Shown: positions 8,261-19,421 of the stretch, one piece after another
How positions within the stretch are numbered: the first letter of the stretch is position 1
Layout: each line of letters begins with the position of its first letter
Source of the DNA: Alphaproteobacteria bacterium
Lineage (GTDB): Bacteria > Pseudomonadota > Alphaproteobacteria > Rhodospirillales > Magnetospirillaceae
Direction: 5' to 3'
DNA: 64,000 bases
Assembly: GCA_021325215.1 (NCBI GenBank)
Contig: JAJPHO010000097.1
Coordinates: 49,821 to 113,820, forward strand
Made by a program: the position numbers and the translations under genes
Notes under the pieces: model-generated
Seen by the model: the letters and a program-made list of their open reading frames with translations, nothing else
What the model was told of the DNA's origin: nothing
The model's database searches: none

Positions 8261-9346
8261 ATGACCAAAAGGATCAGAAAGATGCTGTCTCAACCGATCT
8301 CTCCGACTGAAACCGATCCCCGCTGGCAGGCGGTGCGCGAGCGCGATGCCGGCCGGGACGGAACTTTCGTCTATGCCGTACGCACCACCGGCGTCTATTG
8401 CCGCCCGGCCTGCCCGTCGCGGCTGCCAAAGCCGGCCAATGTCGAATTCTTCGACGGCCCCGCCGCTGCCGAGGCCGCGGGCTACCGCGCCTGTCAGCGC
8501 TGCAAGCCCAAGCAGGCCCCGCTGGCCACCCGCCAGGCCGAACTCGTCGCGGCGGCCTGCCGCACCATCGAGCAGGCCGAGGAATTGCCCAATCTCGATC
8601 AACTGGCCGAACGGGCCGGTCTCAGCCCGTTCCATTTTCACCGCGTGTTCAAGGCGGTGACCGGGCTGACCCCGAAAGACTACGCCGCCGCCCATCGCGG
8701 CAAGCGTATGCGTGAGGAACTGGCCGGTGCGGGCAGCGTCACCGATGCGCTGTATGGGGCGGGTTTCAATTCCAGCGGCCGTTTCTATGAAGCCGCCGAC
8801 AAGCTGCTCGGCATGAAGCCCGGCGCCTATCGCAAGGGCGGGGCCAAGGCCGAGATCCGCTTCGCCGTCGGGCAATGCAGCCTGGGCGCCATTCTGGTGG
8901 CGCAGAGCGAGCGGGGCATTTGCGCCATCCTGCTCGATGATGATCCGGATGCGCTGGTGCGCGACCTGCAGGACCGCTTCCCCAATGCCGCGCTGATCGG
9001 CGGCGATGCGGAGTTCGAGGAACTGGTCGCCAAGGTGGTCGGCTTCGTCGAGGCGCCTGGCCTCGGGCTCGATCTGCCGCTCGACGTGCAGGGCACCGCG
9101 TTCCAGGAACGGGTCTGGCAAGCCTTGCGCGGCATTCCCGCCGGGCAGACCGTCAGCTATGCCGAGATCGCCGAGGCGATCGGCTCGCCCAATGCGGTCC
9201 GCGCCGTGGCGGGAGCCTGCGCCGCCAACAAGATCGCGGTGGCGATTCCCTGCCACCGCGTGGTGCGCACCGACGGCGAATTGTCCGGCTATCGCTGGGG
9301 TGTGGAGCGCAAGCGGGTGCTGATCGAACGGGAGAAGCGGGCGTGA
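8261..9346 (+). CDS. ada: Ada: methylphosphotriester/O6-methylguanine-DNA methyltransferase and regulator
   Basis: 361 residues, full-length Ada. The N-terminal zinc domain has Cys47, Cys51, Cys78 and Cys81 (GVYCRPAC ... CQRC), and Cys47 is expected to accept methyl groups from phosphotriesters. An AraC-type HTH follows (LAERAGLSPFHFHRVFK). The C-terminal methyltransferase carries IPCHRVV with active Cys331. Once methylated, Ada activates its own and other alkylation-repair genes. It overlaps the next gene by four bases (GTGA), forming a probable adaptive-response operon. I could not identify an Ada box in the 14-base gap upstream, so a promoter may lie within the tetR 3' end. Confidence 0.95.
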   Translation: MTKRIRKMLSQPISPTETDPRWQAVRERDAGRDGTFVYAVRTTGVYCRPACPSRLPKPANVEFFDGPAAAEAAGYRACQRCKPKQAPLATRQAELVAAACRTIEQAEELPNLDQLAERAGLSPFHFHRVFKAVTGLTPKDYAAAHRGKRMREELAGAGSVTDALYGAGFNSSGRFYEAADKLLGMKPGAYRKGGAKAEIRFAVGQCSLGAILVAQSERGICAILLDDDPDALVRDLQDRFPNAALIGGDAEFEELVAKVVGFVEAPGLGLDLPLDVQGTAFQERVWQALRGIPAGQTVSYAEIAEAIGSPNAVRAVAGACAANKIAVAIPCHRVVRTDGELSGYRWGVERKRVLIEREKRA

Positions 9347-10014
9347 CCCTGGAAGCCGATCTCGACTCCCAAGGTTGCGCCGTCATCGAGAAATTGCTGT
9401 CCCCGGAAGAGTGCCGCAAAGTCGCGGCACTCTATCCCGAGGACCGGTTTTTCCGCTCGACGGTGCATATGGCGCGGCATGGCTTTGGTCTGGGGGAATA
9501 TCGCTATTTCCGCTATCCGCTGCCGGACCGGCTGGCCGAACTGCGCACCACCCTCTATCGCCGCCTGGCGCCGGTCGCCAACAGCTGGAACGAGCGGATG
9601 GGGATCGGCCGGCGCTATCCCGCCGAGCATGCCGATTTCCTGGCCGAATGCCACGCGGCGGGGCAGCTTCGCCCGACGCCGCTGCTGCTGCGCTACGGGC
9701 CGGGCGACTATAATTGCCTGCATCAGGATCTTTACGGTGAGATGGTCTTCCCGCTGCAGGTCGCCATCCTGCTGTCGGAACCGGGCGAGGATTTCCGCGG
9801 CGGCGAATTCGTCCTGACCGAGCAGCGTCCCCGCATGCAGAGCCGCGCCGAAGTGGTGCCGCTGCGCCAGGGCGACGCCGTCGCCTTCGCCGTCAACCAG
9901 CGCCCGTCACGCGGTTCGCGCGGCGATTATCGCGTCACCATGCGGCACGGCGTCAGCCGGATTCGGACGGGGAACCGGCACACCTTGGGTATCATTTTTC
10001 ACGATGCTCTTTGA
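9343..10014 (+). CDS. 2OG-Fe(II) oxygenase translationally coupled to ada
   Basis: 223 residues from GTG 9343, overlapping the ada stop by four bases. The iron facial triad is visible as His127 and Asp129 in CLHQDLYG and His202 in MRHGVSRI, with the Arg-rich segment around RIRTGNRH as the likely 2-oxoglutarate contact. FRGGEFVLTEQRP is typical of the prolyl-hydroxylase-like (COG3826-type) family rather than classical AlkB. Its position behind ada suggests a role in alkylation-damage response, perhaps oxidative dealkylation, but the substrate is not known. Confidence 0.85.
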   Translation: MTLEADLDSQGCAVIEKLLSPEECRKVAALYPEDRFFRSTVHMARHGFGLGEYRYFRYPLPDRLAELRTTLYRRLAPVANSWNERMGIGRRYPAEHADFLAECHAAGQLRPTPLLLRYGPGDYNCLHQDLYGEMVFPLQVAILLSEPGEDFRGGEFVLTEQRPRMQSRAEVVPLRQGDAVAFAVNQRPSRGSRGDYRVTMRHGVSRIRTGNRHTLGIIFHDAL

Positions 10015-10041
10015 TCTCGACGCCCGGCCGATCTTTCCTCT

Positions 10042-10065
10042 ATACTGAACCAAATGGTTCAGTAT
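10042..10065. promoter_or_regulatory. ArsR-type operator spanning the start codon
   Basis: Perfect 11 bp inverted repeat ATACTGAACCA / TGGTTCAGTAT separated by two A's. The proposed ATG of the ArsR gene (10054-10056) lies inside the palindrome, so the bound repressor would block both transcription and initiation. No Shine-Dalgarno is evident before this ATG, which suggests a leaderless or near-leaderless mRNA. Confidence 0.75.
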
Positions 10066-10419
10066 GTAGCCACTCACCTGGATGCCACGTTCGCCGCGCT
10101 CTCGGATGCCACCCGGCGCGGCGTTCTGGAGCAGCTCGGCCGCGCGGACGCTTCGATCACGGACCTCGCCGAGATGTTTCGCATGACCCTCACGGGCATG
10201 AAGAAGCACATCGCCGTCCTGGAACGGGCCGGGCTGGTCATCACGGAAAAGATCGGCCGCGTGCGGACCTGCAGGCTTGGCCTGGGCGGACTTGAGGAAG
10301 AAGCGGCGTGGATCGAGCAATACCGCCAGGTCTGGGACGCGCGCTTCGATGCATTGGACACGATTGTCGATGAGTTGAAACGGCAGGAGAACATCGATGG
10401 ACAAACGAGCGGACAATGA
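10054..10419 (+). CDS. ArsR-family winged-helix regulator paired with SRPBCC protein
   Basis: 121 residues. The start MVQYVATHLDATFAALSDAT matches the usual opening of ArsR regulators that precede AHSA1/SRPBCC genes, supporting ATG 10054 even though it lies within the operator. The winged helix covers about residues 12-85 (RRGVLEQLG, ITDLAEMFRMTLTGMKKHI, VLERAGLV). No metal-binding cysteine motif is present, so it is unlikely to be a classical arsenic or metal sensor. It overlaps the SRPBCC gene by 23 bases. Confidence 0.9.
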   Translation: MVQYVATHLDATFAALSDATRRGVLEQLGRADASITDLAEMFRMTLTGMKKHIAVLERAGLVITEKIGRVRTCRLGLGGLEEEAAWIEQYRQVWDARFDALDTIVDELKRQENIDGQTSGQ

Positions 10420-10897
10420 GACCGCCCCGGTGCGGAACCGCACGACGGTGGAACGGAAATCCGAGCGCGAGCTGGTCGTCAGGCGAAGCTTCGACGGCCC
10501 GGTGCATGTCGTATTCCGGGCATGGACCACGCCCGAACTGATGAAACGGTGGTGGGTGCCGAAATCGGCGCCGATATCCCTGTTTTCCTGCGAGATGGAT
10601 GTTCGCACCGGCGGCCGGTACCGCTTCGAGTTCAGCACGGAGGCCTCGCAGTCCGTGGCGTTCTTCGGCCGCTATATCGAGGTCGTGCCGAATGCGCGCC
10701 TGGTCTGGACCAATGAGGAAAGCGACGATGGCGCCGTCACGACGGTGACCTTCGAGGAAAAGGACGGCAAGACACTGATGGTCCTGCACGAACTTTATCC
10801 CTCGAAGGAAGCTCTCGAGCGCTCCATCGCCGAGATGGATGAGGGGATGCAGGAATCGTACGACCAGCTGGACGAGCTTCTCGGTTCCTTGGCGTGA
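10397..10897 (+). CDS. SRPBCC (AHSA1/START-like) domain protein
   Basis: 166 residues with the AHSA1 fold: LVVRRSFDGPVHVVFRAWT, then ELMKRWWVPK, then GGRYRFEF and a C-terminal helix ending YDQLDELLGSL. Such proteins bind small hydrophobic ligands in a deep cavity. They are commonly encoded directly after an ArsR repressor, as here, with overlapping reading frames. Physiological ligand unknown. About 100 bases without a recognisable gene follow, before the toxin-antitoxin pair. Confidence 0.9.
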   Translation: MDKRADNETAPVRNRTTVERKSERELVVRRSFDGPVHVVFRAWTTPELMKRWWVPKSAPISLFSCEMDVRTGGRYRFEFSTEASQSVAFFGRYIEVVPNARLVWTNEESDDGAVTTVTFEEKDGKTLMVLHELYPSKEALERSIAEMDEGMQESYDQLDELLGSLA

Positions 10898-10966
10898 CTT
10901 GCTGGTGTGGCTTGGCGACCGCACAGGTCCGATGCCTTGTGGAACTCGACAAAACAGCCTAGAATT

Positions 10967-10980
10967 TCAAACTAGTTTGA
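10967..10980. promoter_or_regulatory. Palindrome upstream of the toxin-antitoxin pair
   Basis: Perfect 14 bp palindrome TCAAACTAGTTTGA, 18 bases before the antitoxin GTG. Type II antitoxins usually autorepress through such a site. The local sequence is AT-rich relative to its surroundings, consistent with a promoter. Confidence 0.6.
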
Positions 10981-10998
10981 TATTTTGGTCTGTCTGCC

Positions 10999-11238
10999 GT
11001 GATCATTGTCGGTGCCTTCGAGGCTAAAACCCATCTCTCTTCCCTGCTGGACAAGGTTGCCGCGGGGGAGGAGGTCGTCATCACCAAACATGGCAAGGCC
11101 GTGGCCCGGCTGGTTGGAGCGCAGGCGTTCGACCGGGCTCGCGCGCAGGAGGCTTTCGAGCAGTTGAAGGCCTTGCGCAAAACGACGACTTTGGCGGGTC
11201 TTTCCTGGAAGGAATTGCGCGATGAGGGGCGCCGTTGA
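10999..11238 (+). CDS. Type II antitoxin, Phd/YefM-VapB-like
   Basis: 79 residues from GTG 10999. The N-terminal AbrB/Phd-like DNA-binding part reads VGAFEAKTHLSSLLDKVAAGEEVVI, then TKHGKAVARLV, the Phd/YefM signature; the C-terminal ~35 residues are charged and would wrap the toxin. It overlaps the PIN toxin by four bases (TTGA), the expected coupling for stoichiometric antitoxin. It probably represses the operon through the palindrome just upstream. Confidence 0.85.
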   Translation: MIIVGAFEAKTHLSSLLDKVAAGEEVVITKHGKAVARLVGAQAFDRARAQEAFEQLKALRKTTTLAGLSWKELRDEGRR

Positions 11239-11648
11239 GTGCCTGCGTGATCGACGCTTCGATAGCGCTCAGCTGGTGTTTCGAAGACGAGGCGACACCC
11301 GAGACCGATCGGTTGTTCGAGTGTGTCCGGGACGAAGGTGCGGTCGTGCCGGGGCTCTGGCACCTGGAACTGGGAAACGTTCTTCTCCAGGCCGAGAAGC
11401 GTAAGCGTATTACCATGGAAGATGTGGCGACTCGGCTCCGTCTGATCTCGGTCCTGCCGATCAGGATCGATCCGGAAACCTCGGCCAAGGCATGGCAGGA
11501 CACGCTGAGCCTCGCCCGGGTCGAGGGGCTGACGATTTACGACGCGGCTTATCTGGAGCTGGCGATCCGGTCAGGACTGCCATTGCTAACCAAGGATGAG
11601 CAATTAGCTCAGGCCGCGCGGCGGCGTGGCGTCGCCATCCATCCCTGA
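11235..11648 (+). CDS. VapC-like PIN-domain toxin ribonuclease
   Basis: 137 residues from TTG 11235, which overlaps the antitoxin stop codon. The PIN-domain acidic residues are all present: Asp7 in CVIDASI, Glu45 in LWHLELGNVL, Asp103 in TIYDAAYLELA and Asp121 in LLTKDEQL. These coordinate Mg2+ for endoribonuclease activity, typically against tRNA or rRNA. The locus therefore looks intact and active. A 145-base stretch with no recognised feature separates it from the transporter gene. Confidence 0.9.
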   Translation: MSACVIDASIALSWCFEDEATPETDRLFECVRDEGAVVPGLWHLELGNVLLQAEKRKRITMEDVATRLRLISVLPIRIDPETSAKAWQDTLSLARVEGLTIYDAAYLELAIRSGLPLLTKDEQLAQAARRRGVAIHP

Positions 11649-11793
11649 GACGTCCGGTCCGCCCCGATTGTCCCTTATGGTTGAGATGGAAACGTTACCC
11701 CTGCCGGAAGGCGGAGTGACGGCGAAGCGGCGGCTTGGCGGGGCTTTCAAAAATGTGCCACACTCCGTCCGGGATTGAATTGGGGAACAAGAT

Positions 11794-13248
11794 TTGAGCC
11801 TGGTGAGCGAGACCACCGCGATGGACGGTGAGGCGTGTATTGACGGCGGATCGGGCGAAAATCCGACGCTGAAACGGGCCCTCGGGCCATTCGCTCTTAC
11901 CATGATCGGCGTGAGTTCGGTGGTCGGCGCGGGCATCTTCGTGCTGTCGGGCGTCACTGCGGCGCAGAATACCGGCCCGGCCATCACCCTGTCTTATGTC
12001 ATCGCCGCCCTGGGCGTTCTGATCGTCGCCCTCTGCTATAGCGAGCTGGCGGCGATGATGCCGGTGGCGGGCAGTTCCTACACCTATGTGCGCGAAAGCC
12101 TGGGCCTGTTTCCGGCCTGGCTGATCGGCTGGGCGATGCTGCTGGAATATCTGGTCACCGCCTCGACCGTCGCGGTCGGCTGGTCAGGCTATCTGGTCGG
12201 CATGCTCGGCCATATGGGCATCGTCCTGCCGCAAAAACTGACCGAGGTGCCGGTCACCATGTCCGAGGACATGGTGTTCACCGTGACCGGCAGCTACGGC
12301 AACCTGCCCGCCGTGCTCGCCACCCTGTCGCTGACCGCGCTGCTGGCGATCGGCGTCAAGGAAACCGCGCGTTTCAACGCGTTTCTAGTGTTCTGCAAGG
12401 TCAGCGTCATCATCATGGTGGTGGCGGTCGGCGTCTTCTATATCGACCCCACGCTGTGGGAACCCTTCGTGCCGGAGAATAACGGCCAATGGGGCCATTT
12501 CGTCTGGTCGGGCGTCGCGCGCGGCGCGGGGCTGGCGGTGTGGACCTATACCGGCTTCGAGACGATCTCGACCTGCGCCCAGGAAACCAAGAACCCCAAG
12601 CGCGACCTCGCCATCGGCATGGTGGCGACCATGGTCATCTGTACGACCCTCTACCTGACGGTCAGCCTGGTGATGACGGGCCTGGTGTCCTACAAGGAAC
12701 TGGACGTGTCCGATCCGATCCTGGTGGCGCTGTCGCGGATCGGCGAAAAATGGTCGTGGCTGCTGACCGTGGTGTCGATCGGCACCCTGATCGGCATCAG
12801 CGGCACCCTGCTGTTCACGCTCTATCCGCAGATCCGCGTGTTCTACATCATGGCCGTCGACAAGCAGATGCCCAAGAGCTTCGCCAAGGTGCACCCGAAA
12901 TACCGCACCCCGATCGTCGCCACCTGGTTTACCGGCATCGTCTGCTCGATCGTCGCCTTCCTGGTGCCGCTCGACGTGCTGTCGGAACTGGTGTCGATGG
13001 GCACCATGCTGGCCTTCGGCTCGGTCTGCGCCTCGGTGATCATTTTCCGCCGCCAGCAGCCGGACCGCGAACGGCCGTTCAAGGTCCCGTTCACGCCCTT
13101 CCTGCCGGCCCTCGGCGTCCTGTTCTGTTTCGGGCTGATGCTCAACATGGCGCGGCGCTCGTGGATTCAGCTGGTCGCCTGGATGATCATCGGCGCCGTC
13201 ATCTACCTCATCAACCGCCGCAAGCTCGGCGCAGCCGCCGCGAAGTAA
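11794..13248 (+). CDS. APC-superfamily amino acid permease
   Basis: 484 residues from TTG 11794, with GGGGAAC 6 bases upstream. The first transmembrane segment contains GVSSVVGAGIFVLSG, the APC substrate-binding signature, and about twelve hydrophobic segments follow. FETISTCAQETKNPKRD in the middle is typical of the cationic amino acid transporter (CAT/YfnA) group. It should import amino acids by proton coupling. The stop codon directly abuts the start of the next gene, so the two are co-transcribed. Confidence 0.9.
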   Translation: MSLVSETTAMDGEACIDGGSGENPTLKRALGPFALTMIGVSSVVGAGIFVLSGVTAAQNTGPAITLSYVIAALGVLIVALCYSELAAMMPVAGSSYTYVRESLGLFPAWLIGWAMLLEYLVTASTVAVGWSGYLVGMLGHMGIVLPQKLTEVPVTMSEDMVFTVTGSYGNLPAVLATLSLTALLAIGVKETARFNAFLVFCKVSVIIMVVAVGVFYIDPTLWEPFVPENNGQWGHFVWSGVARGAGLAVWTYTGFETISTCAQETKNPKRDLAIGMVATMVICTTLYLTVSLVMTGLVSYKELDVSDPILVALSRIGEKWSWLLTVVSIGTLIGISGTLLFTLYPQIRVFYIMAVDKQMPKSFAKVHPKYRTPIVATWFTGIVCSIVAFLVPLDVLSELVSMGTMLAFGSVCASVIIFRRQQPDRERPFKVPFTPFLPALGVLFCFGLMLNMARRSWIQLVAWMIIGAVIYLINRRKLGAAAAK

Positions 13249-14166
13249 ATGGCCCGTCTCCGGGCCGATCTGTCGCTTTTCCTGGCGGCATTCATTTGGG
13301 GCACCGCCTTCGTCGCGCAGAAGACGGCGGTCGCCACCATCGGGCCGCTGTTGTTCCTCGGCTGCCGGTTCCTGATCTCCACCGCGCTGCTGGCGCCGCT
13401 GGCTTTCCGCGAATCGCAAAAGCGGGAAGACGCGCTGACCGGCTCCGACTGGAAGCTGGCGCTGATGGTCGGGCTCAGCCTGTTCGGCGGCATGGCCATC
13501 CAGCAGATCGGCATCGTCTCGACCAGCGCCACCAATGCCGGTTTCCTCACCGCCATCTATGTGGTGATGGTGCCGGTGGTGGCTTTCGTCCTACATCGCA
13601 GCCGGGCCAGCCTGACCGTCATCGCTTCCTGCTGCGTGTCGCTGTCCGGCGCCTGGCTGTTGGAGCAGGGCGGGGAGAGTACCGCCTGGGGCATGGGCGA
13701 CGCGCTGGTGCTGGTCTCCGACCTGTTCCAGGCGCTGCAGATCATTCTGGTGGAGCGTTTCCTAGCCCGGCACAGCCGGCCGCTGCTGCTGTCCTTCCTG
13801 CAATATGCGGTGATCACCGTGCTGGCCTTCGCCGGCGCTTTCGTCTTCGAGCCGATCTCGCTGTCCGGCATCTGGGACGTGATGCCGTCGATCCTCTATG
13901 CCGGCGTGCTGTCGGGCGGCGTCGCCTTCACCCTGCAGATTGTCGCCCAGCGCCATACGCCCGCGGCCGAGGCGGCCATCATCATGTCGCTGGAAAGCGT
14001 GTTCGCCGCCTTGTCCGGCGCCTGGCTGCTGGGCGACCGCCTGGGAATGGTCGGAATGATCGGCTGCGCGCTGATCCTGGCCGGCGTGCTGCTGGTGCAA
14101 TTGGTCCCGTTGCTGCGGCGGAATAGGCTTGAACCGGAAGCCTCGCCGCCGCAGGATGCTCCGTAA
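13249..14166 (+). CDS. DMT-superfamily EamA transporter
   Basis: 305 residues with ten hydrophobic helices in two EamA repeats. The first opens FLAAFIWGTAFVAQKTAV and the second ends with AAIIMSLESVFAALSGAWLLGDRLG, the usual EamA closing motif. Members export or import metabolites such as amino acids; the substrate cannot be read from sequence. It begins on the base after the permease stop codon, which suggests paired import and export functions. Confidence 0.9.
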   Translation: MARLRADLSLFLAAFIWGTAFVAQKTAVATIGPLLFLGCRFLISTALLAPLAFRESQKREDALTGSDWKLALMVGLSLFGGMAIQQIGIVSTSATNAGFLTAIYVVMVPVVAFVLHRSRASLTVIASCCVSLSGAWLLEQGGESTAWGMGDALVLVSDLFQALQIILVERFLARHSRPLLLSFLQYAVITVLAFAGAFVFEPISLSGIWDVMPSILYAGVLSGGVAFTLQIVAQRHTPAAEAAIIMSLESVFAALSGAWLLGDRLGMVGMIGCALILAGVLLVQLVPLLRRNRLEPEASPPQDAP

Positions 14167-14192
14167 TTAATCAACCATGGGGAATTAACGTC

Positions 14193-15608
14193 ATGCGCCG
14201 TCTCGCTTTTCTGTGTTCCGCCGCTCTGATGCTGGGCGGAGCGGCAGCGCAAGCCGACCTGCCGCTGTCGCCGATGCCGCCGGACCAGGTCAAAACCCTG
14301 GCGCGCGACGTGTTCCAGCAGATGATCGAGACCAACACGGTGCACAGCAACGGCACCATGAAGCTGGCCGAGGCGCTGGTGGCGCGCTTCCATGCCGCCG
14401 GCTACGCCCCCGAGGATGTGGCGCTGCTGGCGCCCGCCGAGCATCCGACCCAGGGCAATGTGGTGGTCCGCCTGCGCGGCAAGGGCAAGGGACGGCCGCT
14501 GCTCGACATCGTCCATCTCGACGTGGTCGAGGCCAAGCCCGAGGATTGGACCGTCGATCCCTTCACGCTGACCGAGAAGGATGGCTGGTTCTATGGCCGC
14601 GGCACGCTGGACGTCAAAGGCGACGCCGCCGCCCTGGCCACCACCATGATCCGTCTGAAGAGTGAGGGCTTCTCGCCCGACCGCGACATCATCGTCGCCT
14701 TCACCACCGACGAGGAGGGCGGCGATTCCAACGGCGTCGACTGGCTGCTGCGCACCCATCGCGACCTGATCGACGCCGAGCTGGCGCTGAATCCCGATGC
14801 CGGCGGCGGCATCGCCAAGGGCGACAAGCGCCTCTATATCGGCCTGCAGACCAGCGAGAAGACCTATGTCACCTTCCGCGCCGAGGTCACCAACAAGGGC
14901 GGCCATTCCTCGCTGCCCGAGCCGGACAACGCCATCTACCGCCTGGCCGCCGGCCTGACCCGCCTGTCCAAGCTGTCCTTCCCTGTTCACACCAACGCCA
15001 CCACCAGGGCCTGGTTCGGCGAGATGGCCAAGCTGGAAAGCGGCCAGCTGCGCCAGGACATGGAAGCGATGACCAAGGACAAGCTCGACCCGGCTGCGGT
15101 CAAGCGCCTGGAAGGCCAGATCTTCTACAACGCCATGCTGCACACCACCTGCGTCGCCACCATGCTCGATGGCGGCCATGCCGACAACGCCCTGCCGCAG
15201 CGCGCCGGCGTGTCGATCCAGTGCCGCATGATGCCTGACGACACCGCCGAGAAGACCAAGGCCCTGATCGAAAAGACCCTGGCCGATCCCGAGATCAAGG
15301 TGTCGGTCCTGGTTCCCGCCGCGCCCGGTCCGGAATCGCCGCTGACTGCCGCGGTGACCAGCAAGATGAATGCTGTGGTACAGTCGATGTGGCCGGGGCT
15401 GACCGTGATCCCCGACATGGATGCCGGCGCCTCGGACAGCAAATATACCCGCGCCGTCGGCATCCCGACCTATGGCATCAACGGCATGTTCCCCGACATC
15501 GACGACAACCGCGCCCATGGCCGCGACGAACGCACCCGGGTGAATGATTTTTACAGCGACGTCGAGTTCACCTATCGCGAACTCAAAGCCTTTTCGGCGG
15601 TGGAATGA
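14193..15608 (+). CDS. Secreted M20-family zinc carboxypeptidase/deacylase
   Basis: 471 residues with a Sec signal peptide (hydrophobic residues 5-19, AAAQA cleavage). Metal-binding motifs of the M20 family are visible: DIVHLDVVEAKPEDW (the usual His-x-Asp of other members appears as HLD), GRGTLDVKGDAA with the bridging Asp, and TTDEEGGD with the catalytic Glu pair. A dimerisation domain (NKGGHSSLPEPDNAI) interrupts the catalytic domain. It should hydrolyse peptides or N-acyl amino acids in the periplasm. A pair of hairpins follows the stop codon. Confidence 0.9.
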   Translation: MRRLAFLCSAALMLGGAAAQADLPLSPMPPDQVKTLARDVFQQMIETNTVHSNGTMKLAEALVARFHAAGYAPEDVALLAPAEHPTQGNVVVRLRGKGKGRPLLDIVHLDVVEAKPEDWTVDPFTLTEKDGWFYGRGTLDVKGDAAALATTMIRLKSEGFSPDRDIIVAFTTDEEGGDSNGVDWLLRTHRDLIDAELALNPDAGGGIAKGDKRLYIGLQTSEKTYVTFRAEVTNKGGHSSLPEPDNAIYRLAAGLTRLSKLSFPVHTNATTRAWFGEMAKLESGQLRQDMEAMTKDKLDPAAVKRLEGQIFYNAMLHTTCVATMLDGGHADNALPQRAGVSIQCRMMPDDTAEKTKALIEKTLADPEIKVSVLVPAAPGPESPLTAAVTSKMNAVVQSMWPGLTVIPDMDAGASDSKYTRAVGIPTYGINGMFPDIDDNRAHGRDERTRVNDFYSDVEFTYRELKAFSAVE

Positions 15609-15611
15609 TGA

Positions 15612-15658
15612 GCAACGAATTTTCGAGAAAATTCGTTGCCGGCGTGCAAGTGCACGCC
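15612..15658. other. Two consecutive hairpins between the peptidase and the reductase
   Basis: Perfect 13 bp stem at 15612-15639 (GCAACGAATTTTC / GAAAATTCGTTGC, loop GA) followed two bases on by an 8 bp stem at 15641-15658 (GGCGTGCA / TGCACGCC, loop AG). There is no T tract, so this is not a standard intrinsic terminator; it may protect the upstream 3' end or belong to the structured leader of the next gene. Confidence 0.6.
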
Positions 15659-15704
15659 CGCGCTGCCGACAGCGGTAGTCACACAGGAAACATAGCTTGG
15701 CGCG

Positions 15705-17756
<2,052 letters not shown>

Positions 17757-17763
17757 GGTTTAA

Positions 17764-17834
17764 CCACAGAGGTCACGGAGGACACGGAGGAAGCGCAAAG
17801 GATGTTTCTGTTTTTCTTCTCTGCGCCGCGGCGG
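17764..17834. repeat. Degenerate 9 bp tandem repeat of the widely dispersed CCACAGAGG type
   Basis: Just after the reductase stop codon come three 9-mers, CCACAGAGG, TCACGGAGG and ACACGGAGG (17764-17790), and then a pyrimidine-rich stretch ending CTCTGCGCC. On the opposite strand this reads CCTCCGTGTCCTCCGTGACC, a motif I recall from intergenic repeats in many unrelated bacterial genomes. The rest of the 175-base gap up to msrP holds nothing I recognise. Confidence 0.5.
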
Positions 17835-17931
17835 CCAGGGTCTGCACGATAGCCACAGTCTTTTGAAACCATGTCTTGATGCGGCGTAAGCCGATCCCAT
17901 AATTGGCGTAGTTCGCCAAGGAATTCCGACC

Positions 17932-18857
<926 letters not shown>

Positions 18858-18858
<1 letters not shown>

Positions 18859-19421
18859 TGCGGCTGCTGGTTCATCTGCTGTGCGCCTTGCCGCTGCTCT
18901 GGCTGGGCGGCCTTGCCGCGCTCGACAGGCTGGGCGCCAATCCGGTCGAGGCGGCGATCCGCTTCTCGGGCGATTGGGCCCTGCGTATTCTGATCTTGGC
19001 GCTGGCGGTCACGCCGCTGCGGCAATTCGCCAAGCTGTCGGTGCTGGCGTCCTATCGCCGCATGCTGGGGTTGTGGGGTTTCGCCTATGCGGTGCTGCAT
19101 CTGCTCGGCTATGTGGTGCTCGACCAGTTCTTCGACTGGGCCAATATCGGCCACGAAATCATCAAGCATAAATTCATCACCGCCGGCATGGCTGCCTTCG
19201 CCCTGTTGGCCCCGCTGGCCGCCACCTCGACCCAGGGGATGATCAAGCGGATGGGCGGGCAGGCCTGGCGGCGTCTGCACCGCGCGGTCTATCTGGCGGT
19301 GCCGCTGGCGGCGCTGCATTACATCTGGATGGTCAAGGCGGGCTGGAAACAGCCGGCGACCTACATGGCCATCGCCCTGTTGCTGCTGCTGAGCCGCTGG
19401 GTTTATGCTTTGCGGCGATGA
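18858..19421 (+). CDS. msrQ: Heme-binding membrane subunit MsrQ
   Basis: 187 residues starting at ATG 18858, which overlaps the msrP stop. Six hydrophobic helices make up a ferric-reductase-like cytochrome b fold, with histidines in YAVLHLLGYVV, RLHRAVYLAVPLAALHYIW and nearby helices as heme ligands. It passes electrons from quinols to MsrP. The start is set by the coupling, since any longer upstream reading runs inside msrP. It overlaps the next gene by four bases. Confidence 0.95.

Noticed and set aside
11604..11987. A 127-codon minus-strand frame between vapC and the permease
   Set aside because: Overlaps the vapC end and the permease start, has no family likeness and no ribosome-binding site. 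The gap is better read as the permease leader.
12489..14126. A 545-codon plus-strand frame across two transporter genes
   Set aside because: Out-of-frame reading of the permease and EamA genes, Arg/Gly/Ala rich with no hydrophobic segments.
17764..17790. CRISPR array
   Set aside because: The 9 bp units are tandem with no spacers, and no cas gene is present.
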